Counted from the stretch's first letter, positions 11,660-25,154 are shown. The stretch is DNA of 64,000 nucleotides from Ecdyonurus torrentis (GCA_949318235.1 OX439131.1:42136193-42200192); one strand, 5' to 3'. The notes: a model not told the origin generated them from the letters alone. Made by a program: numbers and translations.

Positions 11660-13400
11660 AAACCTTACTCCACAAAAATGATATTTTAACTATTATTATT
11701 TTCTTTTACTTTTACATACACCCAACCTTAAAAAAAAATCTACCTTAAGAAAGAAAAAGAACAAAATGTTTTAAGATATTATAATATTCATTGTGTTTAC
11801 ACAACACACACATAAAATGTATTCAAAATTAATATAAAAGGTTAATGTTTACCATTCGATCGATATGATTTCCTTATAAATTCATCAATTTTTGGCTTAC
11901 TTACTTTACTTATTGTATTATTATATATTTGAATTTATATGACTGCGTTATTATATATTTTTTATTTGAATTTCTATTTATTATGGAGATTTTTTTTTTA
12001 AATAACGTACTTGAAATATTGCAAATACACATTTTGTCTAACATTTATTACATACACACACACACATACATAAACTAAAACCATTGCGTAAATGTTGAAA
12101 ATGACTCTACAACTAATTTTACTTTGTTTTAAATATCCACTCACGTTAATAATGTAAAAAAAAAGGTCGTGTATTTTTTTTAATAATATTTTTGTCTTTT
12201 CTTCGTACAATAAACACACAGTAAAACTTAATTCTCTCTTGTATGTTTACATTTCCATTTTTTACCCTTTTTTAATTTCTAATGTTATGTCTTCTTATAT
12301 GTATATGAGCCGCTAACTTAATATTATTTTTAATATAAAAAATTCTGTTTGTAACTTTAGACTTATATTTTTTTCCATACTCATAAACCCATATAGTATG
12401 CAAAAGTATATAAAAGAGAAGAGAAAGATATAATAATGTTTATTACATTAAGTTCATTTTAATGCTTTTACTTTTGCATATACTACAGAGAAGTAATAAT
12501 ATACATTCTATAATAATATTCCTTGAATAGATATAACTCTTTTTGTTGTTGGTATATTAAAGTTTGTCAGTGATAACATTTTTATATACCTTTCTTTTTT
12601 TTAGAAACATAAAGAAATATAGAACACATTATGCTTTTATGTATATTAATTCAATTATTATTACATTTTTTCAAACTTTTACTGTCATAATATGACACAA
12701 ATATATATTTTAACATTAAATATTTTGAGTCCCTTCTAAATTTAACGTGTCTCATGGGTAGTTTTTTTGTAAACAAGTTTAGTGTAAATTTTTGAAATGT
12801 CGAATTTGGAAATTTTTGTCAGTTGAACAAATATCTTCACTGTGTGCTAAATTGTTCACTAAAGTTCAATCTAATCAAGTTTAACAGAATGAGCTAATTA
12901 TTTAAATGTTAAACTTCTTTGCAAACAAGAATACCAAATTATCTTCCTATCTTTCACTAATATTATTGTGTAAAATTCATCAATCAAGATCCTTGAAATA
13001 ATCACAACCACAAAATAAACCCTACAAATTCAATTTATATTTAGAATGAGCGAGCAAATAGACCAAACTCATAAGATTAAATGTTAATCATATTGCTTGA
13101 TTTGATCATTACGTACTGTACAAAATACAATATGTATTTAATTTAATTCATGACAGTGATTTCTATTGCAAATAAATATTAATTTTCATATAATACTCTA
13201 CTAAATATAGCAAATTAAATCATATTGTTTACCTTTAAACTCACTACTTTTTAACCCCTAATTAAAAAAATATCACTAGAGGGGAACAGAAAAAAAAAAA
13301 AAAAAAAAAAGCTCAAACATATAAAAAAAACTGGTAAAAAGCAAACATACAAAGTTAACATAGTAATAAAAAAGTTAACTATATTAATTAGCTTTAAATT
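11660..13400. other. AT-rich non-coding DNA
   Basis: No feature beyond short A/T runs, a brief CA tract near 12053 and a poly-A run at about 13290-13310. Confidence 0.6.
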
Positions 13401-13539
13401 TTATTGCTTTACATATAAATGAAAAAAAAAAAAAGTTTTTTGAACAGGGAAAATTTTTCATATACATACGTAGTGGAAAAAAAATTAAGTTTAGATATCG
13501 TTGTTAGGTTTACGGTCACGTATGATGATTTTGTTCTGT

Positions 13540-13720
13540 GGGATAAATCCCCCTTTTCCCTTCTAACCCCAGACCCCAGACCTACCGTCCTTTACTGTAG
13601 GCAGCTTGTATGAAAGTGAGAATATGTTGGCAAGACTGGTGCATGATTAATGGAAGAGGTGAGAAGATGTGACCAGAGTAAAAGTGGCGTGTAAAGTAAA
13701 GTTACAAAAAAAAAAAAAAA
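13540..13720 (+). other. weak internal-exon candidate (plus strand)
   Basis: CCCCCTTTTCCCTTCTAACCCCAG (13548-13571) is a strong pyrimidine tract, and a second CAG lies a few bases on. About 36 bases later comes GAAA|GTGAGA, a fair donor. One frame reads LPSFTVGSLYE. The short length means this could be chance. Confidence 0.2.
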
Positions 13721-14434
13721 GAAAGTGTAACGTTATATCTCGGCTAACGCTATAATATTCTCTAAGGTATTACGTAAATATTTTACTATATGGTATCTCA
13801 CGTATTATAAAAATCTTTTAATTAATATATTAAAATATATAGATTTTTTTATTGTTTATATAATTTAAAATTGAAAAGAAAATACACAAAATATAATATT
13901 CTCTCATTTCTTATTCATTATTATTATAATTAAATCATATATAAAATCTAATTAGAATATGAATTCATAATTATTGTAATATGATTTTATATACAATGAA
14001 ACATAAACTACAATATTTTACTATTGTACATTAAAATTCAATTAAAATCTGCTGGAAAAGTAACAAATAGTACGCCAGAAGGTGCATACTATGAACTAAT
14101 TTATAAATCTTGACGTTTTACAAAATGGTATGTTTATTTTCTGTTAGTAAATTATCAAGTTAATTCGTTATTTATATAAAAAAATTACTTATGGAATAAA
14201 AATTGTGGTTGATAAATTAATGTTCACACTAAACGTTTTTTAATGAAAGTCATTTTATTAAAAAAAAAAAATACAGATATTTAAAAAAGAAAGAAGATAA
14301 ATTATTGCGAGTGCATATCAATGAATTTTATTACGAATTTTCAAAACCAACAAGGGAAACATAATTAATGACACAAACTTGATGAATTAATTTTTAACTT
14401 TTATAAAATTACAATCTAAATAAAATTCAACGTA

Positions 14435-14438
<4 letters not shown>

Positions 14439-14522
<84 letters not shown>
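14439..14522. repeat. (CT)n microsatellite
   Basis: About 84 bp perfect CT. Confidence 0.96.
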
Positions 14523-14526
<4 letters not shown>

Positions 14527-14529
14527 GTA

Positions 14530-16070
14530 AAAGGATATAGTTTTTTTCAAGCTATTTTTCACGAGTTTATGTTAAATAAAAAAATATCTTCTTATGAATA
14601 CGAAAGAAAGTAAAACCACAACAGAAGAAAGAAATTTAGGGTTACCTTAATTATATACAGTATGGTGGTTTTACAGTAATTATCTCAAGCTAATATAACT
14701 TACCTTAAAGTTTATATCAATTAGTTTTATTCATTTGTTCTCTGGCCAATCTTTTTATTTTAAAGAGAAGATATATAAAAATATATTTTATGTTTTGAAA
14801 TAAAAGTTCACCTGTTAGATACAAATTGGTGTTATTTTCTTTACTTTATAAGATAGAGAACTTGGAGAAGATTTATATTTATACGTCTTGTTAAAAAGCA
14901 TTTTTGTTTCTCACTTACTTAAACTCTTTTGTTACAGGTGGTCGTGAGATAATCAAATGATATGAAAAAATAATAATAAAAAAATACGCACCTCTTTTTA
15001 TATTAAAATAGTATGTAAAATCATATGAGTAATAAATAATCACATTTTATTATCTCAAATTTATAATTTGAATATTCATAATATAATCTAAACAGTAATA
15101 AAAAAAAATAAAATTGTTGTTTAACTACTAATAATAGAATTATAATGGTTCATAATTACAAATATGCTAATTTGAATTTTAGAATATCAAATATTCAGTT
15201 TTAAATTGCTGTAGTAATATTATGTTTATAGTTTAATATTTACATATATGTATGTGAAAATAATAGAAAACCACAATTACAATATAATATAATATATATT
15301 ATTATATGAAACAAAAATCGTACATACATATACCTACTAGTCCCTTGAGAAACATTCTATAGTATAAAAGCTAGTTCGCTATCACATTATTGAGATGAGA
15401 GTTTTTTTTTCGGGGAAGGAGTAGTGAATTGTATATTTTTTTTTGTATCAATACTGAATGAATGTTTCACACCCTACCTCTATGTGTATCATGGGATACA
15501 GTAGTAGAAAGAAAGAAAGAGTTAAAAGGTGTGTCGCAACTCCCAGACTGCATTTGACGTCATCATTTTTTTCTATTTTCTTTTTTATTTTTAGGAGATT
15601 TACCAATATCAAACTCTCAATTTTAAATGTAATACATACAAAACAAAAAGTATTATAAAGATAATGCTAAAAAAATGAATTTAAACTTTTTGTTTTTGCA
15701 ATACTTGTCAATTTAAACTTAATAAATAAATGTATTTCTGACTACAAAAAATAGTACTAGAACTAGACTTTTTTGTTTGTTCTGTATTGGTAAAAATATG
15801 TGTCATATTATGAACCATAAGTTGTATCAATAAGTTTTCAGTTTACAACTTCAACAATTAGTAATACATTTCATTTATGTGATGAATAGGATAAATAAAA
15901 ATCATTGTTAGTTATTAACTCAAAATAGTGATCGTATAATAATATATATCGTAACATTTAATAAGCTATAAGATAAAAAAAAATTAAAATAAATAAATGT
16001 ATGTTTAAAAAAAATATGTATTTCATTTTTTTTTTTAGTTTGAATCATTGATGTTTGTACATATTTTAGA
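14530..16070. other. AT-rich non-coding DNA
   Basis: A TATAAAAG followed by a slightly richer patch occurs at about 15363-15560, but no transcript can be supported. Confidence 0.5.
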
Positions 16071-16152
16071 ACAAACGTTATTTTATTTCAAACTCAACAT
16101 TAAACTTGGCTGTTGGGTATTGAGTGAGAGAACGAACAATACGCGGGATAAT

Positions 16153-16250
<98 letters not shown>

Positions 16251-16386
16251 TACGTGCATGTGCTGACTGCTTTTCAACCACGAAACTGATTGCGAACACA
16301 AGATTATCAGTCAATGTAAAAACATCATGAAGATTCGTAATTGAAATTAAAAATCATTTCCTATTCTATTGATTACGAATTCATCT

Positions 16387-16419
<33 letters not shown>
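16153..16419. repeat. (AG)n then (CT)n in opposite polarity
   Basis: AG at 16153-16246 (about 94 bp) and CT at 16390-16419. About 140 bp of mixed sequence lies between them. Potential foldback. Confidence 0.93.
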
Positions 16420-16428
<9 letters not shown>

Positions 16429-16439
16429 ACTCTTTCTCT

Positions 16440-18866
16440 CCCTCTCTTCAAAATGTTACCTTTTGCTCTGTTTTCATCACAGAATTTTTATATTTATATA
16501 AATTATAGATTTTTGTAAATTTTATTATATTTTTATACAAATTAATTTACTTTATTTATTTTTATATTTTTATCTTAATCTTACTGTTATAATTAAATAT
16601 TCAAATTTCATATACAAATTATAGTTACTATACGTTTATTTATATTGAATTTTTATTTAAAATAATTAAATCTTACTTTATTTTTATTAACATATAATTT
16701 TAATGAAAGCTAAAACACACTTTTAACCATAAATATAACGTTATAAAGCTTGAAGCTAGAATTTATTAAATTTCATTTAAATAATAACTTTTTTTCCCCA
16801 TTTGGCCCTAAATGTTTATATTTTCATACAGTTAAGAAGTGAAAACTATTTTAAACAATTCTGTTAAAAACTGTTAAAATTAAGAACACGAAGTTTATTG
16901 TTATTATTACTATTATTTTTATGAATTTTAAAATTCTTTATTAAAGAAAGAAAAAACAAAAACTAAATAATATTTTTAGTTATCTACTGTAGATAGCACA
17001 AGTTTGCAATAAAGCTTCAAAACACTTCTCTTCAAATGCTTTACATTCTTGGTGAAAATTAAACACTAAAAACCTTTAGGGCAAACTGCTTTTGTGTACA
17101 CAGCTTTTTTTTTTTTTTTTTAATTTAGCCTCAAAATAAAACTTTAAAGTAGCTTGGTTTCATTAATTTCATAAAACATACTTTAGCTTTATAAAAATAA
17201 TTATTTAAAAATATAATATCTATGAGATTTATATATATATTTTCTATTATTAACACATTAAGAATATTGAAGCAGTTTTAAAAGATTTTCTTTTTCTTTT
17301 AAACAAACGAAAACTTAAATAATTCTTTTAACATAAACCATGCTTAAGTGTTTTACTTGAGTAAAATTAATTTTAAACAAAACTTATACAAGAAAAACAC
17401 AACTTTTTAGTTTGAAGCTAAGTTTTTTTTTTAATAACATACTGCTTAAATATTATTTTTAGATTTAATTTTTTTTTTTTACTACGTTCTTGAATAATTC
17501 ATTAGATAATTATTAAATTTTATAAAATTACAAACTATATATAAAGCAGGTATGTTATAAAAGGGACGCACTTTATAACATTTTAAATTATTTTCTACCC
17601 TTAAGTGCCAGGTGCATTCAATTTAAGTGGGTTGAGAAGGATGGTTTGAAAGTTATTAAAACTTGCTATACAGTAGATCTTGACCCTATATAATCAAATT
17701 AAATTATACTTGCAACAAACTAATTTTACCTTTTAATTAATATGCATTATATTTTTTTATAAAATTAATTACATTTCCTTATTTTTTTTAAAAGCTATAT
17801 TAATAAATTAAATAAATGTTTTATGAATTTATGCTAATATAAGCTTTAGAATAAAAATACTATTTTGTTTATGGGTGTATTTTTTAAAAAAATGCTAAAA
17901 TTCATTTCCTTTTACTCTACTCATATATATTTAAATATTTGTAACAGAGTATATTTGACTCAGTACAAGGACCGTTAATTAATAATGCACCACTATTTTT
18001 TTACCCGTGAATAATACATATTTGATACTTTACTTGATCCTTTTCATATATAAATATAATATATAATATATAAAAAACGTGTTACACATCGCTTGTTTTA
18101 TGTTTTTATCCCTTTCGCTGTTTTTAGTGACAGCAAAATAAGCTCTTGTTGACCCACAGAAAAAATTAAAATTGTATGATACACAAAAACTCAACTTGTA
18201 TCGCTTTACTGAATAACTTTTTATTTTTCTTATACCGACATAAAAATTGTTTTGGAAAGGATGAAAAGAATTTATGCCTTGCTTCAAAAATAATAAACGT
18301 GTTTCAACTGAAGTTCAAATTTTACTATCTACTAGTAAATATATATTTTTATGTTTAATGATGACTCACACACACACACATATATACACAAAAGTTGTAA
18401 AAAATATATACTGTTAAAGATACTGCAGAATACTTTGAATTCAAAAGTGATAAGTTTTTAAATATATATTTTCTCTAGTTTTACGTTGAAAAACATACGC
18501 TATATAATGTTGTTATCTACTAATTTTTATTTAAATTCAAATGACTAAGGTAGATCGTTGTACGTTTTTGTTCTTTTATTTAATGATTTATTGAAATATC
18601 AATTTTATATAGAAATGATAAAAAGGATTATATTTCAAGTAATATTATATATTTAAGTATTTTTGTGTGGTTAAAACACTGTAATGATCATTACGAACAA
18701 TTTCTGTCGAAGATATTACAAACTTATTTGTAATGATAGTCGTTATCATTTCTACTTAACGTACTGTTCCAGTTGTTACTTCAATACTTGTGACAAAATT
18801 GCTATTATTATTTTTCATCACTTCTTAAAGTGGTAACAAAAGTTTACGTTTAAAGAGATCCTGGCT

Positions 18867-18867
<1 letters not shown>
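16440..18867. other. AT-rich non-coding DNA
   Basis: A long stretch with no reading frame, RNA or element I can support. A small perfect hairpin GTTATAAA...TTTATAAC lies near 17553-17580. Confidence 0.6.

Positions 18868-18897
<30 letters not shown>
18868..18897. repeat. poly-A run
   Basis: About 30 consecutive A. Confidence 0.9.
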
Positions 18898-18901
<4 letters not shown>

Positions 18902-19101
18902 CTCAATGATAAATCACGAGATGAGGCATATTATGTTCTTTAACCCTTCGGTGACCTCACACACTGAGGAGAAAACTTATAAAAGTAGGCAACCCGTTTT
19001 ACAATTTCTATTATAGAGCTAGGTTTCATGACACCATGAATTCCTAAAGTTGTCTACTTTTACAGTTTTTTTTAGCCCCAGTTTGTGAAAGTAGAGAAAG
19101 G

Positions 19102-19199
19102 TTAAAGGGTTACGGGACATGATAGGTGTATCTATGATGGTCCCATCTCATGAATTTTACATTTTTTTCTTTAATATTTTGAGGCCAGTAACCCTTTAA
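19102..19199. mobile_element. tiny TTAA-flanked inverted-repeat element (family E)
   Basis: A 90-bp body (19106-19195) between TTAA at 19102-19105 and 19196-19199. The ends AGGGTTACGGG and CCAGTAACCCT are inverted repeats with one mismatch. Internally GATGGTCCCATC is self-complementary. Consistent with a minimal piggyBac-type MITE; only one copy seen. Confidence 0.6.
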
Positions 19200-19547
19200 A
19201 CTTTTTTCTCTAATATTTTGATTTTGTAAGCTGAAATGTAACTAAATTTAGTAATACTTGCCATCTTTTGTGATAATTTTTTTTCAATACAAACATTTTA
19301 TTTTAAGACAAAGCTAAGAACAATGTTTTATAAAATTTATAGTGATAACTCTCAAAAAATATAATATAATATATATTAAATTTTGAGACGGACTTACAGT
19401 TAGATACAATTATTTTAAAATTACAAAGTATATTCAGTGTGACGTCAAATTATATACTCTATCTTAAAAAAATCCATTAGAGAATAAAGTATACAGAATA
19501 AATTCTCCAGGGTGAGTAAGAAAAATATATATATACCGTATCGATCT

Positions 19548-19555
<8 letters not shown>

Positions 19556-19585
<30 letters not shown>

Positions 19586-19595
19586 GAGAGAGAGA
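19556..19595. repeat. poly-A then (AG)n
   Basis: About 25 A followed by about 14 bp AG. Confidence 0.9.
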
Positions 19596-19669
19596 AGCAA
19601 GATTGTCATTAAAAAAGTTAGCTCTTAGAATTTTCATAGGCCGGTAGTAGAACAAGCATGAGGGAAAGA

Positions 19670-19860
19670 AGTTGAGTGAGTACTTTGAGTTTGTCTTCCT
19701 TTACTTACTTATTTGAAGCATCTGGTATCCCGCGAGACACCTGGCTACCTACTTGAAGAGAATATCAAACTGATGCTCATGCTGCTTACTTACTTGCTTG
19801 CTTGCTTGCTAGCAAGCTATATAGCTACCTAGCTTCCTTGTTTGCTTGCCTAACACGCAT
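19670..19860. other. richer-complexity island with CTTG repeats
   Basis: TACTTACTTGCTTGCTTGCTTGC runs into the palindrome GCTTGCTAGCAAGC (about 19801-19815). No frame or splice signal supports coding. Similar CTTG-rich text recurs at about 36060. Confidence 0.4.
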
Positions 19861-21180
19861 TTAAATTGATTGATGTTGTAATTTCTTTATCAAATAGTTA
19901 CTTGCAACATTTTTGAGTCGATATTACGTATATAAAATAGCTCAATACTTATAAATGTTATTAAAAAAAATAATAAACATACAGAGAATAATATTATATA
20001 TACGTAGATATTATGTATTATCATCATTATATTTGGATTAAAATTCAATGAAAAAAAAAATTTCAAATAAAAATTATAAAACAAAAATAAACAGATTTAG
20101 CTTCAGGTATAATCATCTATTTATTTTGAAACAGAAAATTTGTATTAATATTTTATAAAATAAATGTAAGTCTTTTATTTTATTTATATTTTATTTATTT
20201 TTTTTTTAATGTTTATTTGGTATAGGATTGAAACTCGCATAATTTGAATGTAATTTAAAGCTATCTAAATATAGTTTCAAGTTATCTAAATATTCAGTCT
20301 ATGTATAAATTCACAAATGAATATTTATAGGTAAATAAATGCTATCCACCCCTTTTTCTTTTAAAATAATGTATGTAAAAAACTAAAAACACATAAAATA
20401 AATATACATAATACATTTATACATAATATAATAATATAAGCTTAGATTATAGAACATAATACTTGTAATTTGTAAATGTTTGTAGAATTTGAACTACAAA
20501 AAAAAATAAATTACAAAGCATAGCTTATTTAGTAAGAAATATACAGTATAAAGTTAATGTTATAAAAAGTAATTAGACTTCAGTCCTTTTATCTAACTAA
20601 TCAAAAATTAATGAAAATATCTTACTAGAATCCTTTTTTTTTATACAATAAATATATAAAAAAAAAAAAATTTTTTTTTTTGGTTATTTTAAAATTTTTT
20701 AGTGCATTTTTTTAACAATATAAATTTAAACTAAATAAATTTCTTGTTGATAATCAAGAGAAAGTTTGAAAATAAACACAAATATAATTTCACAGTTACT
20801 TATATAGTGAGATATGAAGTTACGGATATCCGATGTTACATAAGACTCAAATGCACCCTCCCTTGTATGCCTGTACTATATAAATATAAACTTAGAAAAT
20901 GGAAAGGTTTAATTACATTTTGTGAGTGTTTGTGCCATAGGAAAGGGTGTAAAATATACATTATACTTTTACAACAAGCTTCTCTCCAAGCTAGTCTCAT
21001 AAGATTAACAACTTGACGACGAACAACTTATTGATTACTTGACTTATTAATTATTATTCGTGAGTATCACACAAACTTCAAACACTTCTCAATATTTAGT
21101 TTTAGAAAGCTAGTCATTTTTTTTTTAAACATTGTTCATTTTGAAAAGGTTTGGCTTTCGTGTTACACCATGTTATATAA
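19861..21180. other. AT-rich non-coding DNA
   Basis: Short frames exist on both strands at 20.74-21.02 kb (plus 90 codons, minus 54 codons) in a slightly richer patch. Neither has convincing composition or signals. Confidence 0.5.
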
Positions 21181-21208
21181 GCAGTAAATTGACATTAAAA
21201 AGGAATTC

Positions 21209-21283
21209 AGTTCAACCGGGACTCGAACCCGGATCTTTAGGGTTTCCTAGACCAATACGTTACCATTACGCTACCGAGAGATA
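21209..21283 (-). tRNA. tRNA-like sequence, probably a pseudogene or SINE head
   Basis: On the minus strand the T arm is perfect (CCGGG TTCGAGT CCCGG, 21216-21232) and gives a full B box, GGTTCGAGTCC. An A-box match, TAGCGTAATGG, lies upstream with a D arm of the form GCGT...ACGT. The anticodon stem has only about three pairs around a loop CTAGGAA (AGG would be proline). The 5' acceptor strand does not match the 3' strand TTGAACT and runs into an AG microsatellite. A recently damaged tRNA gene or a tRNA-derived SINE fits better than a working tRNA. Confidence 0.5.
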
Positions 21284-21972
21284 GAGAGAGAGAGAGAGAG
21301 AAACTCATTTTTCATTTTCATGGTGAACAAGGGGTAGAGTATGCAACCTGCTTAGTATATATAACCAACTGGTTGCCTATATGTTTAGGCGCTCTTGTGA
21401 CAGACGTTTCTAGTCGCAGAAATTATAGAAGAAAGTTTTTATACGTTAGAAGTTGTTTGTTTTAAATTTATTTGGGATTAAGAATAAAATAATTATATAC
21501 GATTAAAGTTATAAAATAAATATTTAAAATATTAACTGGATAACATTGAGAGAACAATAACAGATGTATGAAAGTAATTAAAACGTTTTTTTAATAATTG
21601 AGCTGAATTTAATTTTCTTAAACTTATGCTTTCTTACTAAGTTATAGCTTTTTTTTATCTAAGACATAAAGAGAGACACTATTTATATCTACTACAAAAA
21701 ATTTGCATAAATTTTTTAATATTCAAATTCAAATATATTCAAAAATATTTAAACTATCGTAAGCATGATTCAAAGAAATCTATTAATAAATTTTAAAAAA
21801 TGTTTAATTTTTATAAATTTGAAATAAAACAAAGTTAAAATAAGTAAATAAAAAAAAATTACATGTCTTTTTTACTTAATAAGAAATTTATTAAAATAAA
21901 AAAAAGGGATGATATTGATTTTAACATCCATATCGCAATATTAAATATTTTCTTTTATATACATACTTTTAT

Positions 21973-22007
<35 letters not shown>

Positions 22008-22080
22008 TATAGCTGTTGAGGTATTTTTTTTATCTTGAGCATTGATTTTGCTTGGAGGGTGAGTAAAGTTATGAGAACGG

Positions 22081-22082
<2 letters not shown>

Positions 22083-22165
<83 letters not shown>
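22083..22165. repeat. (CT)n microsatellite
   Basis: About 83 bp perfect CT, followed by a short GC-richer patch (22170-22260) with no supported exon. A poly-A run at 21976-22004 lies upstream. Confidence 0.96.
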
Positions 22166-22169
<4 letters not shown>

Positions 22170-22932
22170 CACAGCGCCCTTGGTGTCACGTCGCGCTCTC
22201 ATTGGCTATTGTGCATCAAGAGAGATGCACTTGAGCTTTGCAATTTCCGTGAGCCAACATAATCACAAAATAAAATACCATTCTCTATTGTACATGATAA
22301 TTGAATAATGCAATTTTATCTGCAACTGACATTAAATAAGTATGTTTATTATTATTTTTTATTTACAAACGTGAAAAAAAAAATTCAATATATTAGGAAA
22401 TGATAAAAAAAAAAAACATTTGACAGCTATTTATCTTTAATTTTTTGTATCATAAAACGTATAAAAAAGGGGAATGATTGACGTTTAAAAATACTACTAT
22501 TATTTTACTTTTAAATGTTAGATATATAAATGAGTTTCATTTTATGTAGAATACTTTTAATTTCATGATTGTTCCATTGATAAACATTTCAAATTAATAT
22601 TGAACACGTGTTATGTGATAATAGCACAAACACCAGTAATATAATCTAATGATTCTCTTCTACTCTTTTTATTTTAACCTATTTTTTCAATGTCCCAATT
22701 CTATTTTTTTATATTCATTTTCTATAAAAAATATTAACTTTGCTGTAATGCAAGCCTTTTGCAAAAATAATAAGCTTTTTTTTTTGTATCTATAATAATA
22801 AAATAAACAGTTTTTTTTTTCAAAAGTAGTATTAACCTTATTATGTTTTTATTTACAACTCTCTATATTTTTTTGCATTTTAGTATGCTTTAAAAAATAT
22901 TATAACATAAAAGAATTAAATATGTACTTTTT

Positions 22933-22933
22933 A

Positions 22934-23025
<92 letters not shown>
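22933..23025. repeat. (AT)n microsatellite
   Basis: About 92 bp with one ATGT interruption. Confidence 0.95.
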
Positions 23026-23028
<3 letters not shown>

Positions 23029-23520
23029 CCTGTTTTATTATCATTATTTTCAAACAAACACAATCTTTGTTCTGTATAATATCAAGATTTTTTTTTCTTT
23101 TTCAAAAAGTAATATGATATTTTTAATCTTAGTAATTGCATTGAAATTTGTTTGTATTTGATTCTCCTTTGGTAAGAGAGCAGCAGAGCTCGATGTTATG
23201 GCTTTGATGTAGTGTCAGAAGCCGTAAGAGGCTTACTTCAAACCTAGAAAGCAGTATGAATCAATGTATAAAGTACGCTCCCCTTGTAAATTTCAAAACA
23301 TAGTAGGCGTTTTTTTTTTTTTTTTATGTTTTTTTTTTTTTGCTCTGGCTTTACTTAAAGACTAATTAACTTTCTTATATTTGGAGCTTCATTTTTTTTC
23401 TTGTTGTTGGGAAAAAGTTTTTTATGTTTGTGAGAGTGGCTTTCATTGTGTAAAATTTATTGTTTGTTTAATTTTTTTAATTTCATTAGTTTTTTAAATT
23501 ATATATATTTTTTTACAGAA

Positions 23521-23550
23521 TAACCTCGTTTTAAAGTATATAGTATTATT

Positions 23551-23592
<42 letters not shown>

Positions 23593-23627
23593 AGATACTA
23601 TGAAAGTGATATATTAAAACGAGGCTA
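23521..23627. mobile_element. TA-flanked MITE with an AT microsatellite core
   Basis: The ends ACCTCGTTTTAA (from 23523) and TTAAAACGAGGC (to 23625) are inverted repeats flanked by TA on both sides. The inner ATAGTATTATT also has a counterpart on the right arm. The centre is perfect (AT)n at about 23552-23588. TA duplication and 12-bp or longer inverted ends suggest a Tc1/mariner-type miniature element. Confidence 0.7.
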
Positions 23628-23885
23628 AAATCTGTGATGTTATGTTAGATAGGTTTCTAGATAAATATTTAGTATGTTTAGTGAATATTTATAAGCTAAA
23701 TAATTCTTAGTGATATAATAAGTTATAATAAAATTTTATATATAAAAATAAAACTAAAAAAAAAAAAAAAAAAAAAAGACTAAAGTATATAGTATATTTT
23801 TTTGAGTAACTTTTTTGGTTAATATTTTATCATGCATGCATGCAGGTGGTTGTTTTTAGTATTATTATTATGATTTAAATCTTAC

Positions 23886-23952
23886 CTCTAAAGAGAGCCA
23901 TTGCTATGAGGGCCACTAATTGAAAGGCGGCTGTGGAATTGATCACCGCCAT
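23886..23952 (-). CDS. first coding exon of an unidentified secreted or membrane protein
   Basis: Minus strand. ATG at 23952-23950 sits in good context (TGCCATGG). The frame encodes 22 residues, MAVINSTAAF then QLVALIAMALFR. That is a short polar N-terminus followed by a hydrophobic core, typical of a signal peptide. The exon ends at AGAG|GTAAGA, a near-consensus donor, in phase 1 (one base of the next codon). Such exons commonly carry just the secretion signal of hormones, receptors or extracellular proteins. The rest of the gene should lie at lower coordinates on the same strand; I could not place the next exon. The plus-strand 84-codon frame over the same DNA lacks splice or start support. 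The protein family is unknown. Confidence 0.55.
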
Positions 23953-24135
23953 GGCAGGTATTTGTTGTCAGCCGCCAGATTGGTCCGTCATGCCCAAATT
24001 TGGTGTGTGTTGTCTTTGGTGTCTCTACTTGTTCTTCTGACAGTTGGTGATCTTGTGCCAGTGCTAAAGCAACCGGCCCGGGAACAAACTTTGGACTCGT
24101 GCCACCTCGATCTTTCTCGTCACTTCTCCCGAACA
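23953..24135 (-). promoter_or_regulatory. GC-rich 5' UTR with a short upstream ORF
   Basis: The DNA upstream of the ATG is abruptly GC-richer than its surroundings up to about 24135 and contains CCCGGGCCGG. A TATA-like stretch (TATATAGG on the minus strand) lies at about 24150-24160, a reasonable distance for a start site near 24130. The upstream ORF at 23991-23968 reads MTDQSGG then TGA, ending 15 bases before the main ATG. It could damp translation. The 5' boundary is inferred from composition. Confidence 0.45.
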
Positions 24136-24757
24136 ATATACGTAAAAACCCTATATACCTATATATGTATATAAACTATATATATATGTAGGGAATACTT
24201 TGAAACGCACAACACTACTGGTTGAATAAAACGATCAATAATATAAGTGAAACGCATGCGCTAAAATATATTTCATCATATATAAATATATATATAAATT
24301 TATACATACATATATATATTTATATATTAAACATTTTAAACCAATAGAAATGCTCGTTTTACAATATTATGTATACTATACCCGGGCATAGCTATCTCCC
24401 GATCATAACGTTCTTATACTTTTGCTTACCAGGTGTAAAATGTTGTATGTATCACATACTTTCCTTTGTTTTTTGTTGCTGTTTTTTTCTATTGAAAATA
24501 TTATAGTCTTTTTTTTTTTTTCTACTTTGTCTTTATCTTCTTTTTAACTATTCAATATCATATAACTCGTGTTCAAAAATTTACTATGTCAGAATATAAG
24601 GATACATATCATAAAGATGTGTCATCTATTTCCTTTACACTTTTATAAAATAGGTCATCTTTACAGTTGCAAAATACTCTACTGCAGATTATTTTCCAAC
24701 TTTAATAATGTAGGCTTTAAATATGTCCTATTTGGTATTAGACCAATAGTATGTATG

Positions 24758-25154
24758 TTAAAGTCCTTTTCAACTATTTTTTTTTCATTTAGAATACTAG
24801 ATTGATAATTACCATACCTTAATATCCATGAATTAGACCACCAACACGTTGATTTTGTATTTATTTGCATTCATTTTCATTTTGACTGTTATATCACGTA
24901 TCTGACGTCACAATGTACATATGGGGCCGTGATAGGGGTAAATAACTTGAGGGAGGGGCTGAAATTTATCACGTGACCAGAGCGGTGACTGTGATTAGCG
25001 GCGGTACATTGTGACGTCAGATACGTGATATAACAGTCAAAATAAAAATAAATACAAAATCAACGTGGTGGTGTCAATATCATGGATAATAAGGTATGGT
25101 AATTATCAATCTAGTATTCTAAATGATAAAAAAGTAAGTTGACAAGGGCTTTAA
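24758..25154. mobile_element. MITE family C, copy 2 (TTAA-flanked)
   Basis: A 389-bp element, 24762-25150, with TTAA at 24758-24761 and 25151-25154. The ends AGTCCTTTTCAACTA and, on the other strand, AGCCCTTGTCAACTTAC are inverted. Long arms carry ATACTAGATTGATAATTACC and its complement; the core has TGACGTCACAATGTAC and ATCACGTGAC. No coding capacity. Confidence 0.92.

Noticed and set aside
23888..24136. 82-codon minus frame starting at a TTG
   Set aside because: It has no ATG and ends in a stop just before the donor; the other frame with the signal-peptide-like start fits the splice site.
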